This document shows positions 1 through 6,484 of a stretch of 7,315 bases of DNA, piece by piece (the first letter of the stretch is position 1; each line of letters starts with the position of its first letter). The DNA lies in assembly GCA_910579325.1 (NCBI GenBank), contig CAJTTU010000134.1, positions 1 to 7,315 on the forward strand, read 5' to 3'. Position numbers and translations under genes: made by a program. The notes under the pieces are model-generated. The model was not told where the DNA came from. It did not search any database and saw nothing but the letters and a program-made list of their open reading frames with translations. Source of the DNA: an uncultured Lachnospiraceae bacterium. GTDB taxonomy: Bacteria > Bacillota > Clostridia > Lachnospirales > Lachnospiraceae.

Positions 1-1
1 G

Positions 2-44
2 CTGGAGCAAATCTGTTTCTATCATACAGGTTTGCTCCAGTTTT
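2..44 (+). terminator. Intrinsic terminator of a plus-strand gene outside the window
   Basis: Bases 2-16 and 26-40 form a 15-bp stem with one G-U pair around a 9-base loop (17-25). TTTT (41-44) follows on the plus strand. This is a strong Rho-independent terminator for a transcript arriving from left of the window, convergent with the threonine aldolase operon. The stem could also stop minus-strand transcription, but the base after it on that strand lies outside the window, so a T-tract cannot be checked. Bases 45-132 show nothing I can support. Confidence 0.85.
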
Positions 45-132
45 GTATAGGTACTCACTATCTACCGTTTACAATCATACTCCTGACAACCATATACAAA
101 AACAATCCAAACCTCCTTACACGCAAGACCGC

Positions 133-168
133 AAAAAAGCTGCCTACTCTTTTCAGAATAAACAGCTT
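133..168 (-). terminator. Intrinsic terminator of the carB-threonine aldolase transcript
   Basis: On the minus strand AAGCTG (168-163) pairs with CAGCTT (142-137) around a 20-base loop, and the run of six T (138-133) overlaps the end of the stem. It lies about 46 bases past the threonine aldolase stop codon. The stem is short and the loop large, so termination may be only moderate. The hairpin at 2-40 just beyond could act as a backup. Confidence 0.7.
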
Positions 169-214
169 CCTCTTATTGCTCCATGTCGTTTTTCTTTCGA
201 ATGCCGATAAAGCT

Positions 215-1267
215 TTACAGACCCGCATTCGCGTCATATTCATCCAGCAGCTCCATCAGCCTCCTGATCTCCTCTTCCTGCGTCGCCCAGCTTGTGGCGA
301 ACCGGACAACCGTATGGGCGTCGTCCTTCTTCTCCCAGACGCTGAAAACCACCTTTTCTTTCAGCCATTCCAGCTCCCTGTTATCCAGCACGATAAACTG
401 CTGATTCGTCGGAGAATCCAGGAAAAATTCATATCCCCTGGCCGTAAAGCCTTCCTTTAACAAACCCGCCGTCTCGATGGCATGGCGGCTGATCTCAAAA
501 TAGAGCCGGTTGGTGAACAGCGTATCAAACTGAATGCCCAGCACACGCCCTTTCGCCATCAAAGCGCCATGCTGTTTGATCCTGGCCAGAAAATGGGACG
601 GCGTATTGTTTTTTGTAAAGACCACAGCCTCGCCGCACAGCGCCCCCACCTTTGTGCCGCCGATATAAAATACGTCGCACAGGTCCGCAATTTCAGGAAG
701 GGTCAGGTCCGCCGCCGGACTCATCAGGCCGTATCCCAGGCGGGCGCCGTCCATATACAGCGGAATCCCAAACCGGCGGCAGACGCCGGCGATGGCTTCC
801 AGTTCTTTTTTATCGTATAACGTTCCGTATTCCGTAGGATAGGAAATATATACCATCCCCGGAAATACCATATGCTCGCGGGTATCGTTCTGCCAGAATT
901 CCTCCAGGTATTCCTCCAGCTCCGCCGCGTCGATTTTTCCGTCATGGGCCGGCAGCTCCAGCACCTTATGGCCCGTATATTCGATGGCTCCCGACTCGTG
1001 GACATTCACATGTCCCGTCTTAGCCGACACCACACCCTCAAACCGGTCCAGCATGGCGTCGACAATCAGCGCGTTGGTCTGGGTTCCGCCCGTCACAAAC
1101 CAGACGTCGGCCTGGGGACAGCCGCAGGCTTCCCGGATCTTTTCCTTTGCCGACCGGCAGTAATGATCCTCTCCGTAGCCCGGCAGCTGCTCCCTGTTGG
1201 TCTCCAGAAGCCGCTTTAAAATCAGCTCATGAGCCCCTTCCGCATAATCACATTCAAATGAAAACAA
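215..1267 (-). CDS. Low-specificity L-threonine aldolase / beta-eliminating lyase family PLP enzyme
   Basis: Cytoplasmic pyridoxal-phosphate enzyme of the aspartate aminotransferase fold. The family cleaves L-threonine or L-allo-threonine to glycine and acetaldehyde. Visible landmarks, in order: an N-terminal YGED segment (residues 31-34), the cofactor-binding TGGTQTN loop (59-65), the VHESGA motif with the ring-stacking histidine (His90), MDGARLG with Asp173 for the pyridine nitrogen (172-178), and GGTKVG with the probable Schiff-base Lys206. Arg322 in the VRFATSW segment probably binds the substrate carboxylate. The length of 350 residues matches the family. The start is TTG: a Shine-Dalgarno AAGGAGA lies 6 bases upstream, the resulting N-terminus (FSFECDYAEGAH) is the family's usual one, and there is no in-frame ATG before residue 72. 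It lies 11 bases after carB, so it is co-transcribed and probably translationally coupled. Family membership is firm. The exact substrate (threonine, allo-threonine, or another beta-hydroxy amino acid) is not, so no gene symbol is given. Confidence 0.9.
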   Translation of the reverse strand: MFSFECDYAEGAHELILKRLLETNREQLPGYGEDHYCRSAKEKIREACGCPQADVWFVTGGTQTNALIVDAMLDRFEGVVSAKTGHVNVHESGAIEYTGHKVLELPAHDGKIDAAELEEYLEEFWQNDTREHMVFPGMVYISYPTEYGTLYDKKELEAIAGVCRRFGIPLYMDGARLGYGLMSPAADLTLPEIADLCDVFYIGGTKVGALCGEAVVFTKNNTPSHFLARIKQHGALMAKGRVLGIQFDTLFTNRLYFEISRHAIETAGLLKEGFTARGYEFFLDSPTNQQFIVLDNRELEWLKEKVVFSVWEKKDDAHTVVRFATSWATQEEEIRRLMELLDEYDANAGL

Positions 1268-1273
1268 AACGAT

Positions 1274-1280
1274 TCTCCTT
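1274..1280 (-). promoter_or_regulatory. Ribosome binding site overlapping the carB stop codon; fixes the TTG start
   Basis: Minus-strand AAGGAGA (1280-1274) shares two bases with the carB stop TAA (1281-1279). It sits 6 bases before the TTG start of the threonine aldolase. A ribosome finishing carB would cover this site, which is the arrangement of translational coupling. The rare start codon may keep the second enzyme below the level of CarB. Confidence 0.75.
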
Positions 1281-4200
1281 ATTTATCATGTATTTCGCTG
1301 TGTACGGACTGTAAAGACCGCACATCCCCCATTCCATGGGCTTTGATATATTTGATGCCTCTGGCCGTCACTCTGGCGGCAGCAATCGTGGTAAAATAAG
1401 GAATCCTCGCCTTAATCGCCGCCTTCCGCAGATAGCTGTCGTCATGAACGCTTTCCTTCCCGGACGGAGAGTTAATGATCAGCTGAATCTTGCCGTTGGT
1501 GATCATATCCATAATATTCGGCCGGCCTTCATACAGCTTCTTCACTTTCTCTGCCGGGATTCCGGCCTCGTGAATCAGCTCGTAGGTGGTTCCGGTGGCC
1601 AGGATATGGAATCCGTCCTCGGCGAAGCTCTTCGCGATCTCCACCACCTCCGGCTTATCCTTCCGGTTCACGGAGATCAGCACCGTTCCTTCTAACGGAA
1701 GTTTGGACTGGGTAGCCTCCTGGGCTTTATAAAACGCCTCGCCGTAATCATAGGACAGGCCCAGCACCTCCCCGGTAGAACGCATCTCCGGCCCCAGAAC
1801 AGGATCAACCTCCTGGAACATATTAAAGGGGAAGACCGCTTCTTTCACGCCGTAGCAGGGAATCTCCTGCTCCTTCAGAGAAGGCACCGGCGACGGACGG
1901 CCTGTCAGTTCGGAGGTGATGATCTCCGTAGCCAGCGGCACCATACGGATATTGCACACCTTGGATACCAGCGGCACGGTCCGGGACGCTCTCGGGTTGG
2001 CCTCAAGCACGTATACCTTGTCGTTTTCAATGGCATACTGCATGTTCATCAGACCCTTTACATGCATCTCTTCCGCGATTTTTCTCGTATATTCTTTAAT
2101 CGTTTCCACGTTCTCCGGCGAAATATGAACCGATGGAATAATACATGCGGAGTCGCCGGAATGAATGCCTGCCAGCTCGATATGCTCCATTACCGCCGGC
2201 ACAAAAGCGTGGGTTCCGTCGCTGATGGCGTCCGCCTCGCACTCCATGGCATGATTCAAAAACCGGTCGATCAGGATCGGACGGTCCGGCGTCACGCCCA
2301 CGGCCGCCGCCATATAATCAGCCATACTCTCATCGTCATACACCACTTCCATGCCCCGGCCGCCCAACACATAGGAAGGGCGAACCATGACCGGATACCC
2401 GATGCCGTTTGCGATACGCAAGGCATCCTCCACGGTGGTCGCCATGCCCGACTCCGGCATCGGAATGTTCAGCTTCTCCATCATCTCCCTGAACAGGTCT
2501 CTGTCCTCCGCCAGGTCGATGACCGCCGGGGATGTGCCCAGAATCTTCACGCCGTTCTTCTCCAGATCGGCGGCCAGATTTAACGGCGTCTGCCCGCCGA
2601 ACTGGGCGATCACGCCCAGAGGCTTCTCCTTTTTATAGATGCTTAACACATCCTCTAAAGTCAGCGGCTCAAAATACAATTTATCGGAGGTATCATAATC
2701 GGTAGACACCGTCTCCGGATTACAGTTTACGATAATCGTCTCAAATCCAAGCTTTTTCAGCGCCAGCGCCGCATGTACACAGCAGTAATCAAACTCGATT
2801 CCCTGCCCGATCCGGTTGGGGCCGCCGCCCAGGATCATAATCTTCGGCCTGCCCTCCGACACCGGATTTTTATCCGGCGCATTGTAAGTAGAATAATAAT
2901 AGGCATTGTCCTTCGTGCCGCTTACGTGAACCCCTTGCCAGGCTTCCTCCACACCCAGGCTGATTCTCCGGTTCCGGATATCCTCTTCGGGGATCTCCAG
3001 AAGCTGGCTTAAATATTTATCGGAAAAACCGTCTTTTTTGGCCGCCGTCAGCAACTCATCCGAAGGCAGGGAACCTTTCTTTGCCAAAAGGGCTTCTTCT
3101 TCCTCCACCAGTTCCTTCATCTGCTGAATAAAATAATGCTTTACTTTGGTGAGCTGAAAAATTTCTTCTATCGAAGCTCCCTTGCGCAGCGCCTCATACA
3201 TCACAAAATACCGCTCGCTGGAAGGGGAGATCAGCATCTTCAGAAGCTGCTCTTTCGTCTTTTTGTCGAAATCCCTGGCATGACCCAGACCATACCGTCC
3301 GGTCTCCAGGCTCCGGATCGCTTTCTGGAACGCTTCCTTGAAGTTCTTGCCGATACTCATCACTTCGCCCACGGCCCGCATCTGGGTTCCCAGCCTGTCT
3401 TCCACGCCTTTAAACTTCTCAAATGCCCAGCGGGCAAACTTAATCACCACATAATCGCCGTCCGGCACATACCTGTCCAGCGTTCCATACTTTCCGCAGG
3501 GGATATCCTTTAACGTCAGCCCGGTAGCAAGCATAGCGGATACCAAGGCGATCGGGAAGCCGGTGGCCTTGGAAGCCAACGCGGAGGAACGGGAGGTTCT
3601 GGGATTGATCTCGATAACCACGATCCGGTCTGATACGGGATCATGGGCAAACTGCACGTTGGTCCCGCCGATCACCTGCACGGATTCCACGATTTTGTAT
3701 GCCTGTTCCTGCAAACGCTTCTGGCATTCTTCGGAAATGGTCAGCATAGGGGCGGAACAGAAGGAATCCCCGGTGTGAACGCCCAGCGGGTCGATATTCT
3801 CGATGAAGCAGACCGTAATCATATTATTGTCCGCATCCCGCACCACCTCAAGTTCCAGTTCTTCCCAACCCAGAATCGATTCTTCTACCAGAACCTGACC
3901 TACAAGACTGGCCTGTAAGCCTCTGGCACATACGGTCTTTAACTCTTCCTTATTATATACAAGTCCGCCGCCGGCGCCGCCCATGGTATAAGCCGGACGC
4001 AGCACCACGGGATAACCCAGAGAATCGGCGATATTCAGCGCTTCTTCCACACTGTAAGCCACCTCGCTGCGGGCCATCTCGATGCCCAGCCGATCCATGG
4101 CCTTCTTGAACTCGATCCGGTCCTCGCCCCGCTCGATGGCATCCACCTGCACACCGATCACCTGCACATGATATTTATCTAAAATACCCGCCTTATACAG

Positions 4201-4503
4201 TTCCGCGCACAGATTCAGTCCGGACTGGCCGCCCAGGTTCGGCAGCAGCGCATCCGGACGCTCCTTGGCAATGATCTGCTCCATCCGCTCCACATTCAGC
4301 GGTTCGATATAAGTAACGTCAGCCGTCTCAGGATCCGTCATGATTGTAGCCGGATTGGAATTGACCAGAACGATCTCATAGCCCAGTTTGTGCAGCGCCT
4401 TGCAGGCCTGGGTTCCGGAATAATCAAACTCACAGGCCTGGCCGATCACAATGGGGCCGGAACCTATAATCAGTACTTTATGAATATCAGTTCTCTGTGG
4501 CAT
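1279..4503 (-). CDS. carB: Carbamoyl-phosphate synthase large subunit
   Basis: Makes carbamoyl phosphate from bicarbonate, ammonia (delivered by the CarA glutaminase) and two ATP, for pyrimidine and arginine synthesis; cytoplasmic. At 1074 residues it is full length. It has the usual two homologous ATP-grasp halves: carboxyphosphate domain about 1-400, oligomerisation domain about 401-550, carbamoyl-phosphate domain about 551-935, and C-terminal MGS-like allosteric domain about 936-1074. Both halves keep the P-loop-like motifs (GSGPIVIGQ at 14-22, GGGPNRIGQ at 559-567), the GG-rich loops (TMGGAGGG 173-180, VLGGRG 712-717), and the metal ligands: Gln284, Glu298, Asn300 and Gln822, Glu834, Asn836. 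The ATG follows AAGGAGGT (4517-4510) by 6 bases. A promoter lies just upstream (4535-4562), giving a 5' leader of only about 25 bases. I therefore see no room for a PyrR-type attenuator. No carA is adjacent: the gene upstream is a MATE exporter. From memory of the E. coli enzyme, the UMP/ornithine-site residues are mostly kept (Lys950, Thr970, Thr973, Lys989, Asn1011), but Thr1017 appears as Pro1013. Confidence 0.98.
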   Translation of the reverse strand: MPQRTDIHKVLIIGSGPIVIGQACEFDYSGTQACKALHKLGYEIVLVNSNPATIMTDPETADVTYIEPLNVERMEQIIAKERPDALLPNLGGQSGLNLCAELYKAGILDKYHVQVIGVQVDAIERGEDRIEFKKAMDRLGIEMARSEVAYSVEEALNIADSLGYPVVLRPAYTMGGAGGGLVYNKEELKTVCARGLQASLVGQVLVEESILGWEELELEVVRDADNNMITVCFIENIDPLGVHTGDSFCSAPMLTISEECQKRLQEQAYKIVESVQVIGGTNVQFAHDPVSDRIVVIEINPRTSRSSALASKATGFPIALVSAMLATGLTLKDIPCGKYGTLDRYVPDGDYVVIKFARWAFEKFKGVEDRLGTQMRAVGEVMSIGKNFKEAFQKAIRSLETGRYGLGHARDFDKKTKEQLLKMLISPSSERYFVMYEALRKGASIEEIFQLTKVKHYFIQQMKELVEEEEALLAKKGSLPSDELLTAAKKDGFSDKYLSQLLEIPEEDIRNRRISLGVEEAWQGVHVSGTKDNAYYYSTYNAPDKNPVSEGRPKIMILGGGPNRIGQGIEFDYCCVHAALALKKLGFETIIVNCNPETVSTDYDTSDKLYFEPLTLEDVLSIYKKEKPLGVIAQFGGQTPLNLAADLEKNGVKILGTSPAVIDLAEDRDLFREMMEKLNIPMPESGMATTVEDALRIANGIGYPVMVRPSYVLGGRGMEVVYDDESMADYMAAAVGVTPDRPILIDRFLNHAMECEADAISDGTHAFVPAVMEHIELAGIHSGDSACIIPSVHISPENVETIKEYTRKIAEEMHVKGLMNMQYAIENDKVYVLEANPRASRTVPLVSKVCNIRMVPLATEIITSELTGRPSPVPSLKEQEIPCYGVKEAVFPFNMFQEVDPVLGPEMRSTGEVLGLSYDYGEAFYKAQEATQSKLPLEGTVLISVNRKDKPEVVEIAKSFAEDGFHILATGTTYELIHEAGIPAEKVKKLYEGRPNIMDMITNGKIQLIINSPSGKESVHDDSYLRKAAIKARIPYFTTIAAARVTARGIKYIKAHGMGDVRSLQSVHSEIHDK

Positions 4504-4534
4504 GAAATGACCTCCTTGATTTTTGCTACATACT

Positions 4535-4562
4535 ATTATAAAGAAAAAAGAGAATCCTGCAA
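4535..4562 (-). promoter_or_regulatory. Sigma-A-type promoter of carB
   Basis: On the minus strand a perfect -10 TATAAT (4540-4535) is preceded, with a 16-base spacer, by TTGCAG (4562-4557), which matches three of six -35 bases. The start of transcription would be near 4528, about 25 bases before the carB ATG. The -35 hexamer sits in and next to the hairpin that ends the MATE transcript, so terminator and promoter overlap. Confidence 0.65.
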
Positions 4563-4599
4563 GGACTTTTTCGTCTCATTCGCGCCGCGGGGATTCTCT
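4544..4599 (-). terminator. Probable intrinsic terminator after the MATE gene
   Basis: On the minus strand AGAGAATCC (4599-4591) pairs perfectly with GGATTCTCT (4557-4549), and the T run extends to 4544. Upstream A residues could extend the stem into the T-tract. The loop is long (33 bases) but GC-rich at one end and may fold internally. The T run leads straight into the TATAAT of the carB promoter. This separates the MATE transcript from carB. Confidence 0.6.
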
Positions 4600-4610
4600 C
4601 TTTCTTTTCC

Positions 4611-4628
4611 GGCGGTTTTTATACCGCC
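4611..4628. repeat. Small perfect inverted repeat between MATE and carB
   Basis: GGCGGT (4611-4616) and ACCGCC (4623-4628) form a 6-bp stem with a 6-base loop, 50 bases past the MATE stop codon. No good T-tract follows on the minus strand. It is probably a transcript-end stabilising hairpin or an accessory part of the terminator at 4544-4599. Confidence 0.45.
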
Positions 4629-4677
4629 TGTCTTTTCATTACAGTACCGATCAGAGCCTTTCACTTTCCATATCTTC

Positions 4678-6042
4678 CTAGCTCAGCGGCTTAATCACGC
4701 TGTCGTACATTTTTTTCAAATAATAAGAGCTGAGCACGACAGAGGACAGCTCCGCAATCGGGAAAGAAAACCAGACAGCCGTCAGCCCGAACAGCTTCGC
4801 GAATACATAAGCTACAGGCAGCAGCACCAGAAGCTGGCGGACCACCGAAATAATCAGGCTGTACATGCCGTTGCCAAGCGCCTGAAATACTGAACCAACG
4901 ATAATACAATAGCCGGCAAAGATAAAGCTCAGGCTGATTGTACGCAGAGCCGGAACACCGATCGCAAGCATTTCCTCCGACGCGTTAAACATAGCCAACA
5001 GCTGGGCAGGGAGGAACTGAAGAATGGCCAGCCCCACCATCATCAGGCTCACAGCCGTCCCAATGCTGAATTTCATCGTGTCCATAATCCGTTTTTTATT
5101 CCGGGCGCCGTAATTATAGGCGATAATCGGAATCATACCGTTATTGAGGCCGAAAATCGGCATAAAGATAAAGCTTTGCAGCTTAAAGTATACGCCGAAT
5201 ACGGAAACCGCCGTGGAGGTAAATTGCATCAGGATGGCATTGAAGCCCAGCGTCATCACGGAACCGATGGACTGCATGATAATGGAGGGCACGCCTACTT
5301 TGTAAATTCTGCCGATTGTCACTTTGCTGGGGCGGAACCCTTTAAAAGAGCAGTTGATCTCTTTATTCTTCGTCTGATTTATCACAACACAGAAAATGCC
5401 GGCAATGATCTGGCCCATCACCGTCGCCACCGCCGCGCCGGCTATGCCCATCTTAGGCGCTCCGAACAAACCGAAAATCAAAATCGGGTCCATAATCAGG
5501 TTAATCACTGCACCCGTCATTTGAGTAATCATAGAATACACGGTTTTCCCGGTGGACTGAAGCAACCTTTCAAAAGTGACCTGGGTGAAGATTCCAAAAG
5601 AAAAAATCAGGCAGATCGACAGATAAGACACGCCAAAGGCATAGATCTCGGGATCCATGGTCTGGGTCGCGAAAAAGGGTTTTACAAAAAACAGTCCGAT
5701 TATGGCAAACACCGCATAGCTTACGACAGCCAAGAAAATACCGTTGGTGGCCGCCTCATTGGCATCCTTAAATTTTTTCTCCCCCAGGCTTTTGGACAGC
5801 AGCGCATTGATACCTACGCCGGTACCCGTGCTGACGGAGATCGTCAGCATCTGAATCGGAAAGGCCAGCGAAACCGCCGTCAGGGCATTCTCGCCAATCT
5901 GTGCCACAAAGATGCTGTCAACAATATTATAAAGCGCCTGGATCAGCATGGAGATCATCATGGGCAATGACATGGACATCAGCAGCTTGCCCACCGGCAT
6001 CACGCCCATCTTATTTTCCTGCCGCACTTCCGTAGTTTCCAT
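4678..6042 (-). CDS. MATE family multidrug efflux transporter
   Basis: Inner-membrane antiporter that expels drugs or metabolites using the sodium or proton gradient. The 454 residues form the usual 12-helix protein as two six-helix MatE repeats, roughly 15-220 and 240-445. The first repeat opens with the family signature around LPMMISMLIQALYNIVDSIF (26-45), then GENALTAVSLAFPIQ (50-64), GTGVGINALLSKSLGE (73-88) and the ERLLQSTGKT segment (158-167). The second repeat has GFNAILMQF (266-274), then GLNNGMIPIIAYNYGARN (298-315) and the FQALGNG motif (386-392). The cytoplasmic central loop (about 222-245) is rich in Lys and Arg. There is no signal peptide. The sequence resembles the large group of DinF/MepA-like MATE proteins of Clostridia; the substrate cannot be told from sequence. 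The ATG follows AGAAAGGA (6061-6054) by 11 bases, slightly long. Its own promoter lies at 6306-6334, leaving a leader of about 255 bases with a possible attenuator, so expression may be conditional. Confidence 0.95.
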   Translation of the reverse strand: METTEVRQENKMGVMPVGKLLMSMSLPMMISMLIQALYNIVDSIFVAQIGENALTAVSLAFPIQMLTISVSTGTGVGINALLSKSLGEKKFKDANEAATNGIFLAVVSYAVFAIIGLFFVKPFFATQTMDPEIYAFGVSYLSICLIFSFGIFTQVTFERLLQSTGKTVYSMITQMTGAVINLIMDPILIFGLFGAPKMGIAGAAVATVMGQIIAGIFCVVINQTKNKEINCSFKGFRPSKVTIGRIYKVGVPSIIMQSIGSVMTLGFNAILMQFTSTAVSVFGVYFKLQSFIFMPIFGLNNGMIPIIAYNYGARNKKRIMDTMKFSIGTAVSLMMVGLAILQFLPAQLLAMFNASEEMLAIGVPALRTISLSFIFAGYCIIVGSVFQALGNGMYSLIISVVRQLLVLLPVAYVFAKLFGLTAVWFSFPIAELSSVVLSSYYLKKMYDSVIKPLS

Positions 6043-6180
6043 TGATTATCAATTCCTTTCTAAAGTAAACTGTCATTACACAGCCATCCTTACGGCCAGC
6101 GGCCGCATGGCCATCCATACTTTGGAAGTCGGAGACTTTTAAAATAAAGTAAAATCCTGTCCGAAGGTTTCTGTTTATGT

Positions 6181-6233
6181 AAAAATCCGCAAAACCCTCC
6201 CATTCGAACTGAATACGCCTGCCGGTTCGGATT
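6181..6233 (-). terminator. Terminator-like hairpin inside the MATE leader
   Basis: On the minus strand AATCCG (6233-6228) pairs with CGGATT (6189-6184) and AACC (6227-6224) with GGTT (6196-6193), with a 3-base bulge. A small inner ATTC/GAAT hairpin lies inside. Five T residues (6185-6181) follow, two of them shared with the stem. It lies about 140 bases before the MATE ATG, where a stop signal makes sense only as conditional attenuation. The stem is imperfect and the free T-tract short, so confidence is moderate. Confidence 0.45.
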
Positions 6234-6281
6234 CACGAATCATGAAAACAGGCCGCACCTGTGTCTGTCCGGCCCGCCTGC

Positions 6282-6298
6282 GCAATCAAATACATTGC
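6282..6298. promoter_or_regulatory. Inverted repeat at the predicted MATE transcription start (possible operator)
   Basis: GCAAT (6282-6286), a 7-base spacer and ATTGC (6294-6298) form a 17-base dyad directly downstream of the -10 box at 6306-6311. A repressor binding here would block initiation. Alternatively it forms a small hairpin at the extreme 5' end of the mRNA. No regulator gene is next to it in the window. Confidence 0.35.
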
Positions 6299-6305
6299 AC
6301 GCTAT

Positions 6306-6334
6306 ATTCTAACAAGGATAAAAAATATTGTCAA
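6306..6334 (-). promoter_or_regulatory. Near-consensus sigma-A promoter of the MATE gene
   Basis: On the minus strand a perfect -35 TTGACA (6334-6329), a 17-base spacer and -10 TAGAAT (6311-6306) form one of the best promoter matches in the window. It lies just past the terminator of the DUF3783 gene, so the MATE gene is an independent unit. Transcription should begin near 6299. Confidence 0.85.
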
Positions 6335-6358
6335 TGGATTTACACAGATAGGGTTTCC

Positions 6359-6386
6359 AAAAAAACAGGACATAAATCCTGTTTTT
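6359..6386 (-). terminator. Strong intrinsic terminator of the DUF3783 gene
   Basis: AAAAACAGGA (6361-6370) and TCCTGTTTTT (6377-6386) form a perfect 10-bp stem with a 6-base loop. On the minus strand seven T residues (6365-6359) overlap and follow it. Its symmetry gives T residues on both strands, so it could work in both directions. It lies about 100 bases after the DUF3783 stop codon and 25 bases before the -35 box of the MATE promoter. Confidence 0.85.
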
Positions 6387-6411
6387 CTGTGCTTTTCTCC
6401 CAAAAGCACAG
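6387..6411. repeat. Second perfect hairpin abutting the DUF3783 terminator
   Basis: CTGTGCTTTT (6387-6396) and AAAAGCACAG (6402-6411) pair over 10 bp with a 5-base loop. The stem abuts the terminator hairpin at 6361-6386 with no gap. On the minus strand it precedes that terminator; on the plus strand it follows it. It is likely a tandem terminator element or a 3'-end stabilising structure. Confidence 0.7.
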
Positions 6412-6484
6412 GGATAACCTGAGATTTCACGCATGTAACGCAGGATCGGCCTACAAAAAACACCCGGCCCGCCTGAACAGTGAC

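Larger units (their letters stand above)
6043..6299 (-). promoter_or_regulatory. Long structured 5' leader of the MATE gene (candidate attenuator or riboswitch)
   Basis: The promoter at 6306-6334 predicts a start near 6299, so the MATE mRNA carries about 255 untranslated bases. Read 5' to 3', the leader holds a hairpin GGCCG (6274-6270)/CGGCC (6255-6251), a terminator-like hairpin with a T-tract (6233-6181), an AT-rich stretch, a third GC-rich hairpin ATGGCCA (6114-6108)/TGGCCGT (6098-6092), and the ribosome binding site. I compared it from memory with TPP, FMN, SAM-I, lysine, THF, fluoride, guanidine-I and c-di-GMP core motifs and recognised none. A 20-codon frame (6295-6233) ends exactly at the terminator stem but has no ribosome binding site. 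Confidence 0.5.

Noticed and set aside
52..87. Possible minus-strand promoter TTGTCA ... GTAGAT beyond the operon terminator
   Set aside because: The spacer is 18-19 bases and the -10 match is poor; no gene starts in view.
32..460. A 142-codon plus-strand frame at the left end
   Set aside because: It starts inside the right arm of the terminator hairpin at 2-40 and runs antisense into the threonine aldolase, with no ribosome binding site.
1336..3918. Several plus-strand open frames of 70-173 codons opposite carB
   Set aside because: They are antisense shadows of a well-conserved gene, with low-complexity, His/Arg-rich translations, no ribosome binding sites and no recognisable domains.
5176..5970. 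A 264-codon plus-strand frame opposite the MATE gene
   Set aside because: Its length comes from the codon bias of the opposite strand. The translation is rich in His, Gln, Arg and Gly with no domain, and the minus-strand protein is unmistakable.
6095..6105. GCGGCCGC palindrome as a functional site
   Set aside because: It is explained as the loop of a GC-rich leader hairpin; on its own an 8-base palindrome is weak evidence.
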